From the NCBI GenBank assembly GCA_964473645.1, contig CAYYPW010000001.1, positions 248,001 to 312,000 on the forward strand: DNA of 64,000 bases, written 5' to 3'. Both the position numbers and the translations under genes were made by a program. The notes below the pieces were generated by a model, which had not been told where the DNA came from, ran no database searches, and saw only the letters and a list, made by a program, of their open reading frames with translations. This DNA is from HdN1 sp964473645 (GTDB lineage Bacteria > Pseudomonadota > Gammaproteobacteria > Pseudomonadales > Ketobacteraceae). Position 1 is the first letter of the stretch; every line of letters begins with the position of its first letter. Shown here piece by piece: positions 1-8,808 of this stretch.

Positions 1-1155
1 CTCAATGCGCGTGCGTACCAATCGAGAACGCGAAATCTGTTGTCGCAGTGTTTGAGAAAGCATATAGAGGTCAACCGGTTTCGCCAAAAAGGCGTTCCCG
101 ACAACGGTAAACATGTCTTGTTCGGCGGCCGCCTTGGGGGATGCAGACACAAACACAATCGGCAAGGTCATGAAATTGGGATCATGGCGCATCAAACGCC
201 CCAACTCCAGCCCATCACAGCCTGGCATTTGATAATCAAGCACCACTGCATCGGGCCTGAATTCACTCAATTTTTGCATCAATTGCAACGGCTGCGCTAA
301 AGTCTCGACAACAAATCCTGCCGCCAACAATGCGTTTTTATATACCAGTAGCAATTCGGTATCGTCATCCACCAATAATATGCGATCACCGGTTTGCAGG
401 TTTTCCTGCAACAGCTGTTGAATTTTTTGATGCAGTTGCGTGATATCGAGCGGTTTTGGCAAATACGCCTTGGCACCTGCCCGCAGGGCACGCAAACGCG
501 CCACCATGTCGGTGCGGGCTGACATCATGATCACCGGCATTTCCCCAATGCGCCCTTTTAGTTGTTCAAGCCACAACACGCCTTCCAGTGAATCTGCATG
601 AAAGCCGATATCGAGCAATGCAATATTGAAATACTCTGACGCCAATGCGTCGGCAAACGCTTTTGGATGTGTAAACAACGTCACTTCATAGCCTGCATTT
701 TCCAACCAATGTTGAATCAGTGCAGCCTGCTGTGGATCATCTTCTATCACGGCGACATGCGCGGCGAGTTGTTTGACTAACGCATGGCCGACAGCATCGC
801 TACTTTCCTTGCCACCACCGACAATGGCTTGCTCGATGGCTTCTCGCAACAATTGAATGGCGTGGTCAATGCTCTGGCGTTGATCAGGGGTGGCTTCACT
901 GTTGTCGAGCACAGCCTGTAATAATTGCTCCAGCCCTTTGGCGCGATCACTGATTCTTGGAAATTGAAAGGTCTGACCACTGCCATGCAGCTTATGTGCA
1001 GCGTTGCACATGGTGGTAAGCAACTGCTTGTCCCAATTCAGATGCTTGAGGCGACTCCAGGCGTTATTTAAATCATCAATGCGCTTGGGCAGGCTATCGA
1101 GATAGTTTTTTTGAATCTTGGCAAATTCACTGGATTCGACGCGGGACTCAGACAT
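1..1155 (-). CDS. HPt-REC-REC response regulator, partial at left edge
   Basis: The frame is open from an ATG at 1155 to the window edge, so the C-terminus is missing. About 385 residues are visible. An HPt-like helical domain comes first, with His54 in the context AAHKLHGSG, the usual phosphotransfer motif. A receiver domain starts near residue 134 (acidic pair in VAVIEDD, phospho-Asp near 182 in ALLDIGF, conserved Lys in YLPKPLD). A second receiver follows (ILLVDDDTE, Asp in VVLDYQMPG, Lys in FLAKPVD). The visible sequence ends in an Arg-rich helix of the kind that often leads into a GGDEF domain, but the output domain is not visible. An AAGGA site lies about 9 nt upstream of the ATG. Likely role: phosphorelay signalling, possibly controlling c-di-GMP. 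Family call is firm, output is inference. Confidence 0.85.
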   Translation of the reverse strand, partial: MSESRVESSEFAKIQKNYLDSLPKRIDDLNNAWSRLKHLNWDKQLLTTMCNAAHKLHGSGQTFQFPRISDRAKGLEQLLQAVLDNSEATPDQRQSIDHAIQLLREAIEQAIVGGGKESSDAVGHALVKQLAAHVAVIEDDPQQAALIQHWLENAGYEVTLFTHPKAFADALASEYFNIALLDIGFHADSLEGVLWLEQLKGRIGEMPVIMMSARTDMVARLRALRAGAKAYLPKPLDITQLHQKIQQLLQENLQTGDRILLVDDDTELLLVYKNALLAAGFVVETLAQPLQLMQKLSEFRPDAVVLDYQMPGCDGLELGRLMRHDPNFMTLPIVFVSASPKAAAEQDMFTVVGNAFLAKPVDLYMLSQTLRQQISRSRLVRTRIE

Positions 1156-1595
1156 AAGCCATGTCCTTGAATGTGAATTAGAAAATCGCATGCCCGCTCA
1201 CGCCAACGACCGGCGTACAGGCATCTCCTGACAATAAGATTAGTCGATATCAATAAACAAACGACGGGTACAGAGAACAAGGACTCCTTTTGCAAATCCT
1301 ATTACGGGACATAGGGCTCAGCCATGCCCTGCGTTTACCCAGCACCCCCCAAAATCAAGCCGTGTGGTTAGTTGAATGTTACAAGGTGTGAGCCATGCAC
1401 GGCCATATCCTGCAATATTGCACTTGCAATATTCCCTGATTTGGTTAGGCTGATCATCGTAAGAAGCATTTTGCGTAGTACAAATTTAGATCTTTACCGG
1501 GTATTGTGCAAAAGATACTGATTTGGTGTTGAAGTCTATGCGCCTACGAAATGAGCAAGTTATAGGCATGCAAATGAGATTATGGAGGATTAACC
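1156..1595. other. Intergenic region with AATATT-centred palindrome
   Basis: No convincing gene is seen in these 440 bases between the divergent regulator and the small gene at 1596. A perfect 10-bp palindrome (GCAATATTGC, 1412-1421) is followed at once by a second GCAATATT (1426-1433). This could be a protein-binding site, but no known family consensus is recognised. The promoter of the minus-strand regulator must lie near 1160-1300. Confidence 0.4.
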
Positions 1596-1799
1596 ATGGC
1601 CCCGCATGAAAGATCCAGGGATCGAGAAAGCAGATTGCACGATTCGAACCACGATAATACAAGAGTGGTTTATCGCAGCGAGATAACACCAGATATTCGC
1701 CGCGAGTCTGCGCAGCTGGTATCCCATTCTGGAGAACAGTTTGATTCGGATCTTGCTCAAAAGATCCATGAATGGTTCAAGAGTGGAAGCCGTTCCTAG
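1596..1799 (+). CDS. Small 67-residue protein upstream of metallophosphoesterase
   Basis: A short frame whose ATG is preceded by a near-perfect Shine-Dalgarno site (GGAGG at 1584-1588, 7 nt spacing), which is the main reason to believe it is translated. The protein is highly charged and Arg/Asp/Ser-rich at the N-terminus, with a C-terminal stretch that looks helical (DSDLAQKIHEWF). No signal peptide, membrane segment or recognised family. It lies 105 bases ahead of the metallophosphoesterase on the same strand and could be a partner or regulator of it; that is inference from position only. Confidence 0.5.
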   Translation: MAPHERSRDRESRLHDSNHDNTRVVYRSEITPDIRRESAQLVSHSGEQFDSDLAQKIHEWFKSGSRS

Positions 1800-1904
1800 G
1801 TCTGGAACTACGTTATATCTCCTCAATGAGCGCCAAATCCACTGATATTGCGCTGCGATCGTGAAGTAGAGCGGTGCGCCACCCTTTTACGGTGTCGTTC
1901 GTAA

Positions 1905-4658
1905 ATGAAAATTCTTCACCTTTCGGATCTCCACGTTCGCAGCAAATTCAAACAGTTAAGAGCTGCCGCTGATTCAACCAGAACCAGGGGCTCCGTCGAC
2001 GCCCCCAAAGATCCTAAGGTTTTCTGGACCCCTGCTGAAACTCAATTCAAAGGCACGACTTTCGATTTCATCGTAATTTCTGGCGATATTGCCTGGGGCG
2101 CAGAGAGCAAAGAATACGACTGGATCGGTAAGTTTATCGAATATCTGTCCGAAACGTATCTTGGCAAAAACAGGTGTGATCGTTCACGGGTGATTTTGGT
2201 GCCGGGCAATCACGATGTGCTGCAAAGCAACTCCAAACAGGCGTATGAAGAGATCGGCAAAATTGCAGACATGCAGGTTTGCGCAAAAATTGTCGGTAAA
2301 AGTCTTGGGCCAGGCTCTATGCACCGATTGGAAATGTGCGCCAGTGGAGAATACAAAATCCACGCAAAAGTGAACAATGGCTTTGAGAAAAAATACGCAT
2401 CACGCTTCAAGAATTTTCAGAATTTCTACAACAAATTTTATAGTAAGTCGACAACTATACCGCAAAAGCAATTCGATCTGCTGGCTCCCCTGGAGCAAGG
2501 CCAGGATTATTCCCTACATGTTTTCGATAAGGAACGTGTAATTTTTGTAGGACTTAATTCCTGTGTTGAGATTGATGCGTATTACAACGGCGCAGGCTTT
2601 AATCGTGCAGCCTTGGATAACGCACGCAAAGATATAATGAAAATACAGGCCGCTGGTGGCCCCTATCTTTTGATAGGTATATGGCATCATGCAGCCAGCG
2701 CAAAAAAAGGCCGATCGGATTACCTGGATTTAGATGATCTAGCAAGCGCTCAGAGCATTGGTTTGCAAATAGGCTTGCATGGTCATACCCATGATGCCGA
2801 ACGTCGTGATATCGAAACAAGAATCCCGCTGACCGAGGCAGAAATAGAAGCCTATGCACGCGAAAAAAAGAAAATCGAGGAATTGAAGCAACGCATCATT
2901 GTGCTTGGCACAGGCTCCTTAAATGCAGATCATAGCGAGAGGCCTGAGACCATTAGCAATCAATTTTCTGTCATTGATATTCCTGAAAGCAGCACCAAGT
3001 TAATCCTCAAAATTTACAATCGGGTTAAAATGCAACTGTACGAACCCAAGCCCGAGATCATATTCAGGGTGCCGTCATCCCCGAATAAAGGACTGGGCAA
3101 CCATGTTTATCAGCCTCCACTCGAAGTGCGCCAACACACCCGTACCTGGAATGTTGATAATGCTGGTATTGCCATTGTTGATGTGCGTTTTCAGGATCTT
3201 GATCTGCACGATACCGCACAAATTCCATTGGCACCGGGAAGCCCCAGGTATGGATTGGCGAACTATCAAGACGCTTGTAAATATCATCGCATTGATGACA
3301 TATCCACTGTTGAAACTGAGCGACTCTCGCATAACAGGGAGGACAGTCATATTTTGTCAAAACATCTGGAACCGGGAAAGTATACTGATTTTTCTTGGGC
3401 TTACCGGGTTTCCAATCAAGTGGTGCTTGCTAAATGTGAATTTACATTCCGTGAAGAACGACTTGGAGAAAAATTCTCGGATTCAGAAATGATTGCTCAC
3501 GTGGTGACGTTTCCAACTTGGCGATTGATTCTGGAAGTTAATCTGCCACGAGTCATGTTTGGCTGCAATGAAATCATATCGGTCAAAAATGTGCGTTGTG
3601 TCGTGGAAAAGCCCTCCATCAAATATGCACATCTCGGTTGGGTTCGGGAGAGTAGCAAAAAGGTGGATATTCTTGCCGGGGGTGAAAATGGCCCCGTTCG
3701 TATTTCCTGTCAATTCGAGAGACCACATGTTGGATACCGTTATTCCATTTTGTATGAACCGACCGCTCGTGGACGCGTAATGTCAAAGTCGGCCGAATTC
3801 TTTCTTGAGAGGTTTACTGCTGCCTGCAGACGAAAGCCAAGAAACGATTTTGACGATGCGACAACACAGAAAAATCTACACCTACCGGAGAAAACGCGGG
3901 ACGGCTTCAATACGTTTGACGGTGTGATTCTGACACAACTTGCCCGCGCTTTCGGTGAGACGATACCTCAAAAATGCGCGAGCGATAATGCAGAAGGTGA
4001 CCAAGCAAATCAGTTCGACCCAATGGGGCAAGTGGAGCCTCCGAAGGGGATAGAAATTGTAGGTTGGTTTTGGTGCGCTAAGGAAGACGGCAAGAAACGC
4101 AAGAAATTGCGTGTGTGTTTTGGTAATGTTGCGCCAAGCGAGTGGGATAACCGCATCGCTTACGGCGAAGGCTTGGAAGGTCACGCGTTTCGTTTCAATC
4201 ACATTATCGCCTGGTACCGCGATGACCTAGAGGGAAACGGGCACGGCGTTATCAACACCATGGTCAATCCCGAGTGCTACAGCTGGATGATTTGCGTTCC
4301 GGTGCAACCAACGGAGGGTCCTGCGATCGGTGTCGTCTCCATTGCACATGTTGCACCGCCAAAAGCGGACGCGAACGTTCAACCGCCGAAAAAGCCTGCC
4401 CTGATCGGTGAATTGGAGCGGTTTTCAAAATTGGCCGCGAACCGGTTGTCTGGCCAGCCAAAGATGGGCGAAGCAGCTGTCTGCAAGGATGACAAGGCTG
4501 CATTCATTGAGGCTACCACCAAGGCGCTGAACACTGTAGTGGTAAAAAGTTTTTGGGAGGCCGTTGCCAACAGCAGGGAACGCCTAAAGGGTTACCCTTT
4601 TGATGACACCGTCATTGATTTTGCTGCGAGTCAGGTGGGTGAAGTCGCAAATCCCTGA
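1905..4658 (+). CDS. Calcineurin-like metallophosphoesterase with C-terminal GAF-like domain
   Basis: The N-terminal ~300 residues carry the full set of metallophosphoesterase motifs: LSDLH (Asp8, His10), ISGD (Asp61), PGNHD (102-104), a later WHH, and GLHGHTH. A two-metal phosphodiesterase or nuclease-like active site is therefore intact. Residues ~390-620 look like beta-sandwich material with no recognised family. Residues ~650-830 resemble a GAF domain (GWFWCAKED, GEGLEGHAF, YSWMICVPV), a fold that often senses small molecules. At 917 residues it is far longer than a simple phosphoesterase. No signal peptide, so cytoplasmic. No good Shine-Dalgarno site precedes the ATG, though the frame begins exactly at the family's usual N-terminal strand. 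Large phosphoesterases with sensor or beta-rich tails occur in bacterial conflict systems; a defence role is inference, supported by the truncated helicase next door. Confidence 0.8.
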   Translation: MKILHLSDLHVRSKFKQLRAAADSTRTRGSVDAPKDPKVFWTPAETQFKGTTFDFIVISGDIAWGAESKEYDWIGKFIEYLSETYLGKNRCDRSRVILVPGNHDVLQSNSKQAYEEIGKIADMQVCAKIVGKSLGPGSMHRLEMCASGEYKIHAKVNNGFEKKYASRFKNFQNFYNKFYSKSTTIPQKQFDLLAPLEQGQDYSLHVFDKERVIFVGLNSCVEIDAYYNGAGFNRAALDNARKDIMKIQAAGGPYLLIGIWHHAASAKKGRSDYLDLDDLASAQSIGLQIGLHGHTHDAERRDIETRIPLTEAEIEAYAREKKKIEELKQRIIVLGTGSLNADHSERPETISNQFSVIDIPESSTKLILKIYNRVKMQLYEPKPEIIFRVPSSPNKGLGNHVYQPPLEVRQHTRTWNVDNAGIAIVDVRFQDLDLHDTAQIPLAPGSPRYGLANYQDACKYHRIDDISTVETERLSHNREDSHILSKHLEPGKYTDFSWAYRVSNQVVLAKCEFTFREERLGEKFSDSEMIAHVVTFPTWRLILEVNLPRVMFGCNEIISVKNVRCVVEKPSIKYAHLGWVRESSKKVDILAGGENGPVRISCQFERPHVGYRYSILYEPTARGRVMSKSAEFFLERFTAACRRKPRNDFDDATTQKNLHLPEKTRDGFNTFDGVILTQLARAFGETIPQKCASDNAEGDQANQFDPMGQVEPPKGIEIVGWFWCAKEDGKKRKKLRVCFGNVAPSEWDNRIAYGEGLEGHAFRFNHIIAWYRDDLEGNGHGVINTMVNPECYSWMICVPVQPTEGPAIGVVSIAHVAPPKADANVQPPKKPALIGELERFSKLAANRLSGQPKMGEAAVCKDDKAAFIEATTKALNTVVVKSFWEAVANSRERLKGYPFDDTVIDFAASQVGEVANP

Positions 4659-4679
4659 CGCTACTCAACCCCTAACAGC

Positions 4680-4967
4680 CCGGCACTGGCCTGAACCTGA
4701 TCGCCGCCGACTACGTAATACACCTCGCCCCCTGGTGGAACCCAGCGGTGGAAGACCAGGCCTCCGACCGTGCCCACCGCATGGGCAGACGCGTCCAGTT
4801 ACGATTTACCGAATGGTGGCAAAAGAAGCGATCGAAGCACGCATCGTCAGCCTGCATGCGAAAAACGTGAATTGGCCGACAGTTTGCTGGCCGATGGTGA
4901 TGCGGGCGCACGCGTTGGTGCCGATGAATTGCTGGCTTTGTTGAAAGAGGAGCGAGGGTTGGTTTAA
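4680..4967 (+). pseudogene. 3' remnant of SNF2-family helicase, two frameshifts
   Basis: Conceptual translation across three frames gives the end of the C-terminal helicase domain of a SWI2/SNF2 ATPase: TGLNLIAADYVIHLAPWW, then DRAHRMG in one frame, TRPVTIYRMVAKEAIE in the next, then RELADSLLADGD to the stop at 4967. Motif V/VI residues are recognisable. The first shift is near 4787 where one C appears lost between the Gly and Gln codons of motif VI; the second is near 4865 in an A run. The 5' ~90% of the gene is absent: similarity begins about 22 bases after the stop of the metallophosphoesterase. This marks a likely junction where accessory DNA replaced the rest of the gene. Confidence 0.8.
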
Positions 4968-5003
4968 ATAGCACGCAGGCATTCCCTTTAAGGAAAAATC
5001 AGG

Positions 5004-5924
5004 ATGACGCGATTTATTTTGCATCACGGCCCGCTTTCTCCCTTCTCCGAAAAAGTCCGGGCCATGTTGGGCTATACCCGTTTGCACTGGCATTCCGTAC
5101 CCGCGCTCGAAGTCCCTCCCCGCCCAGCCTTGGCCCTGCTCACCGGGGGCTATCGCAGAATGCCCGTCGCCCAAATCGGGGCCGACATTTTTTGCGATAC
5201 CCGCATCATCGCCGCCGAAATCGCACGGCTAAGCGAAACCCCCACACTGGCTGTCGAGAACCTCGACGATCATCACCATCAGTTTGTGCAACATGCCGAT
5301 CAACGGGTATTTCAAGCAGGAATGACGCAGTCGTTCACTCTGACATTGATACGCAATGTTTTAAAAATCCGATCTCTGTGGGATCTGTGCCGATTTATCT
5401 GGGACCGCATTATCATGAATTGCCGTGCGAATATTCCGCTCATGCAGCGCAGCCAGGCGCACGCCATCATGAACCACCATATAGCAGCACTCGAATCTCA
5501 GCTGCATGATGATTTTCTGTTTGGCTCACAACCAACAGCCGCAGACTTCTCTGCCTATCACACGTTGTGGTATCTAAAACGCTTATGCCAACCACAATGG
5601 TTGGATACCTATCCACGCGTCAATACCTGGATTGAACGCATGGAAATTTTTGGTAACGGCCAAGCGCATAACCTCTCGTCTATCGAAGCACTCGAACAAG
5701 CCCGTCTTGCGCAACCGCGTGACATTGCAACTGAAGATCAGCAAGATCCCCTGATTGGACGACAGGTGAGTATCGCGCCCTCCGATTATGCCATGACGCC
5801 TACACACGGAATCCTGGTGGGCAGCACATCCCACCGCTGGATACTCTCGCGCAGCGCTCCCGAGATAGGGACTGTACATGTGCATTTTCCCAAGCATGGC
5901 TACCAACTGACGACGCTTGAGTAA
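5004..5924 (+). CDS. Glutathione S-transferase family protein
   Basis: Residues 1-80 fit the GST N-terminal thioredoxin fold (HHGPLSPFSEKVR with a candidate active-site Ser, then a MPVAQIGADIFCDTRII strand-helix containing the cis-Pro region). Residues ~130-220 fit the all-helical C-terminal domain (PTAADFSAYHTLWYL). The protein is 306 residues, roughly 80-90 longer than a plain GST, with a C-terminal extension of unknown role. AAGGA lies about 9 nt before the ATG. It probably conjugates or reduces small electrophiles in the cytoplasm, but the substrate cannot be told from sequence. Confidence 0.8.
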   Translation: MTRFILHHGPLSPFSEKVRAMLGYTRLHWHSVPALEVPPRPALALLTGGYRRMPVAQIGADIFCDTRIIAAEIARLSETPTLAVENLDDHHHQFVQHADQRVFQAGMTQSFTLTLIRNVLKIRSLWDLCRFIWDRIIMNCRANIPLMQRSQAHAIMNHHIAALESQLHDDFLFGSQPTAADFSAYHTLWYLKRLCQPQWLDTYPRVNTWIERMEIFGNGQAHNLSSIEALEQARLAQPRDIATEDQQDPLIGRQVSIAPSDYAMTPTHGILVGSTSHRWILSRSAPEIGTVHVHFPKHGYQLTTLE

Positions 5925-5985
5925 GGATTGCCGTTAAATTGCATGCCTGGCGGGCAATGGGCGCATTAACGTAAAATATCGACCT

Positions 5986-7146
5986 ATGCCATCATCACAC
6001 CTCACCAATTCATCCGACCACCCTGCTAGCCCCTCCCCGCTCGCCGCCTACCGGCAGGCCATTGCGCACGCAGGTTTTCACCCGGATCAAGCGCAATCAC
6101 AAGCAGCGACATTCCTGGACCAATGCCATGGCGCGCTACACGCCACCCGACCACCGCCAGTTATCTCAGGCGTTTATCTTTGGGGGCCGGTAGGACGCGG
6201 CAAAACCTGGTTGCTCGATGCGTTCTATCGCAGCCTGCATGTGCCCGCGCGACGCCAACACTTTCACCATTTTATGCGTTGGGTACATCAACGCCTGTTC
6301 CAATTGACGGGTACCGCTGATCCTTTGCAAGCATTAGCGCGTGAACTTGCCAGTGAGGTTCGCGTTTTATGCTTCGATGAATTGTTTGTGAGTGATATTG
6401 GTGACGCCATGCTGCTAGGACGCTTATTTCAAGCGTTATTTTCGCAGACGGTGGTCGTTGTAGCTACCTCCAACCAGCCACCCCAACAGCTTTATGCGGG
6501 GGGATTTAATCGACAGCGATTTATGCCCGCGATCACGGCTATTGAACAGCACATGCAAATTGTCGAAGTCGATGGCGGGCAGGATCATCGCCTGCATGCC
6601 GGCACACAACATCAGCGTTATTTTGTAAGCCAGATCAGTCATCCCAGTGCATTGGAAGCTGTATTCAGTAATCTTACAGAAGGCAAAGCTGTTAGCGACG
6701 GGCCACTAGCATTAGGATCACGAAGGGTAAATAGCGTGTTCTTCTCGGACACTGTCGCATGGTGTCGCTATGCAGATCTTTGCGAGGCCTCGCTTTCTGC
6801 CATGGACTTTATTGCGCTGTGCGATCGCTTTGAAGTGATCTTGCTTGGTGATGTCCCCGCCTTAGGAGGGCAACGCTGTGAAGGTCGTATTGCCCGCGGC
6901 ACCGAAGATGGCGTAGAGCAAGTGCAAGCGGGCGATCGCACGCTGCCCGACCTCGCCCGTAACGATGATAGTGTGCGGCGTTTTATTGCTTTGGTCGATG
7001 AATGCTATGACCGGCGGGTGCCCTTGTATATTGAGGCAGCCGTCCCCCTTGAAGCGCTCTACACCGAAGGCTTTTTGGAGTTCCCCTTTCGGCGGGCATT
7101 GAGTCGGTTACAAGAAATGCAATTAGCGCGGTTTGGCGCTCTATAG
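5986..7146 (+). CDS. zapE: Cell division protein ZapE (AFG1-like ATPase)
   Basis: The 386-residue protein has Walker A GPVGRGKT at 67-74, Walker B in VLCFDELFVSDIGDA, a sensor-like VVATSNQPP, and the family C-terminal Arg-rich segment (EFPFRRALSRL). This is the AFG1/ZapE P-loop family, which acts at the Z ring in gammaproteobacteria. The length is close to the usual ~375 residues. No clear Shine-Dalgarno site is visible ahead of the ATG. It stands alone between the GST gene and a convergent SRPBCC gene. Confidence 0.9.
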   Translation: MPSSHLTNSSDHPASPSPLAAYRQAIAHAGFHPDQAQSQAATFLDQCHGALHATRPPPVISGVYLWGPVGRGKTWLLDAFYRSLHVPARRQHFHHFMRWVHQRLFQLTGTADPLQALARELASEVRVLCFDELFVSDIGDAMLLGRLFQALFSQTVVVVATSNQPPQQLYAGGFNRQRFMPAITAIEQHMQIVEVDGGQDHRLHAGTQHQRYFVSQISHPSALEAVFSNLTEGKAVSDGPLALGSRRVNSVFFSDTVAWCRYADLCEASLSAMDFIALCDRFEVILLGDVPALGGQRCEGRIARGTEDGVEQVQAGDRTLPDLARNDDSVRRFIALVDECYDRRVPLYIEAAVPLEALYTEGFLEFPFRRALSRLQEMQLARFGAL

Positions 7147-7202
7147 CGAACACAGCGGCATTACAACATCCACCGAAATAGCAGACCCGCTACTGGTTTT
7201 TT

Positions 7203-7646
7203 TCATGCCTTTTCCGCGTGTGCTTTTAACGCCCGCGCTACCGCGTTGAAGCCCTCCTCAATATCCTCGCCAAACAAATACGTCACCAAAGGCGTCAACG
7301 CGCCACTGAACGCATCCGTGGTTTGATAGCTGCATGTCTTCGCATCGATTCGTTCCAGCGTTTGCTTACGCAGCGCAGTTAACAGTACGGCATGCCCCAT
7401 GGTCATGCCCCACGACAAGGTGGTTGGTGCTTCTACCGTGCGCACATACTCACGCTGAACCCGCTCGCCCCGCTTGCGCATACGCACATACAAATCCACC
7501 GGGTCACCAACGACGAGCGTAGAGTCCACCCGGTAGGTAAACGGATTCCACTGGGAATAACGCGGTAAATCCAGCAGAATCGCCCACACCCGTTCAATGG
7601 GGGCGTTGATATGAATTTTTTCTGAGGCAATCACACGCTCACGCAT
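7203..7646 (-). CDS. SRPBCC family protein (START-like fold)
   Basis: This 147-residue protein begins with the family's typical strand and helix (IHINAPIERVWAILLDLPRY) followed by SQWNPF, and ends in a long C-terminal helix (FNAVARALKAHA). SRPBCC proteins form a hydrophobic pocket for lipids or aromatic ligands. GGGAGG stands 4-5 nt before the ATG, a strong ribosome site. It lies just downstream of the SDR-sulfotransferase-DUF1214 operon on the same strand and may be its fourth gene, although a gap of about 80 bases separates them. Ligand unknown. Confidence 0.8.
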   Translation of the reverse strand: MRERVIASEKIHINAPIERVWAILLDLPRYSQWNPFTYRVDSTLVVGDPVDLYVRMRKRGERVQREYVRTVEAPTTLSWGMTMGHAVLLTALRKQTLERIDAKTCSYQTTDAFSGALTPLVTYLFGEDIEEGFNAVARALKAHAEKA

Positions 7647-7725
7647 AAACCTCCCTGTCCTTATTCACAGCCAAAGGCAATATCACTTCTGCTCAACACG
7701 TCAATCGGACGCGTTGAGTCCCAGC

Positions 7726-8808
7726 TCACGACAGCACGACCGCAGGCTTGTTGTCTTCTGCCCTGGTTGCAGGTGTCGCATCCGATTTATGCGCGGCCGC
7801 AAGAAAAGGTGCAATAATGCCCTCACTCAGCTCCCACAAACGACGGCCCTTGTCTGGGTTCACAGCTTCTTCAGACGCAGATTTCTCGCGCATCATATGC
7901 AGATACACCCCCGACTTGTTGGACAGCGTCGGTTCACACGCCAGATAAATCACCGGCTCCGCTGCCGCTTCCGGTGAGCGGAAAAACCATTTCATGATCG
8001 GCCCCAGCAAGGGTTTGATCAGAGCTGGCGATTCCCGTGCGATATTGGACGCAATCGGCCCTGGGCATAATGAATGCACGGCGACCGCAGCTTTAGTCCC
8101 GCTGTTTAAACGTCGCGACAATTCGGTGGCAAACGTCGTAAGATGCAATTTACTCATGGCATAGTGCTTCATGCCGTCTTTCATGCCGTAATCGACAAAG
8201 GCACCAAAATGCTCAAAATCTATTGGCGAAGAGGATTGATGCGCTTCCGACGACACAAACACGACCCGAGGCGCTTCACCCTCCGCTACACGTGGCTTGA
8301 TGACGCCATCTTGCAGCCAACGCGCCAACATCAAGCGATTGGCAAGAAAATGCACGGCAAACATCAGCTCATACCCTTGTGCCGAGCGGCGTGCGTTCAG
8401 GGGCATCAATCCCGCATTCATGACGGCGATATCCACCACAATGCCGCGATCGCGCAGTTGATCACACAACTGATTGACCGACGTCAGATCGGATAAATCA
8501 GCCCGCAGCATTTCCACTTGTGAATTCCCTGACAAGCGTTTGACGTCTTCTCCCGCGTCAGGGATGCCGCTACGGCAAACCATGATGACCTTGCCGCCGC
8601 GCTGCGCCAACTGGATGGCAACGGCTTTGCCGAGGCCACTGTTGGCGCCCGTTACCAGGCAGGTTTTGCCGTCGATGCGTACGCTTTTATCCAGTGGCGG
8701 CAATTGGCCTTCATTACTGAATAGATCATATAACGCCGTGGCTACCGCCGAGACGATGCCCTTGTGGCCAACCGCGTTGGCACCACTTTTCTTTTTGCTA
8801 TTTTTCAT
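7726..8808 (-). CDS. Short-chain dehydrogenase/reductase (SDR)
   Basis: A Rossmann-fold oxidoreductase with the NAD(P) motif TGANSGLGK, NAG in VMNAGLMPL, a catalytic Ser in VFVSSEAH and the YAMSK catalytic Tyr-Lys pair. About 360 residues, longer than classical SDRs because of an N-terminal lead and a C-terminal tail; it resembles the retinol dehydrogenase/WW-oxidoreductase-like group. The frame can extend to an ATG at 8853, but the ATG at 8808 overlaps the preceding gene by only 11 bases and is preferred. Third gene of the minus-strand operon DUF1214 - sulfotransferase - SDR, so probably part of one pathway acting on a hydrophobic alcohol or ketone. Confidence 0.85.
   Translation of the reverse strand: MKNSKKKSGANAVGHKGIVSAVATALYDLFSNEGQLPPLDKSVRIDGKTCLVTGANSGLGKAVAIQLAQRGGKVIMVCRSGIPDAGEDVKRLSGNSQVEMLRADLSDLTSVNQLCDQLRDRGIVVDIAVMNAGLMPLNARRSAQGYELMFAVHFLANRLMLARWLQDGVIKPRVAEGEAPRVVFVSSEAHQSSSPIDFEHFGAFVDYGMKDGMKHYAMSKLHLTTFATELSRRLNSGTKAAVAVHSLCPGPIASNIARESPALIKPLLGPIMKWFFRSPEAAAEPVIYLACEPTLSNKSGVYLHMMREKSASEEAVNPDKGRRLWELSEGIIAPFLAAAHKSDATPATRAEDNKPAVVLS

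Noticed and set aside
4600..4944. 114-codon frame spanning the end of the metallophosphoesterase and the helicase remnant
   Set aside because: A mixed-frame product that reads part of the helicase relic; not a real gene.
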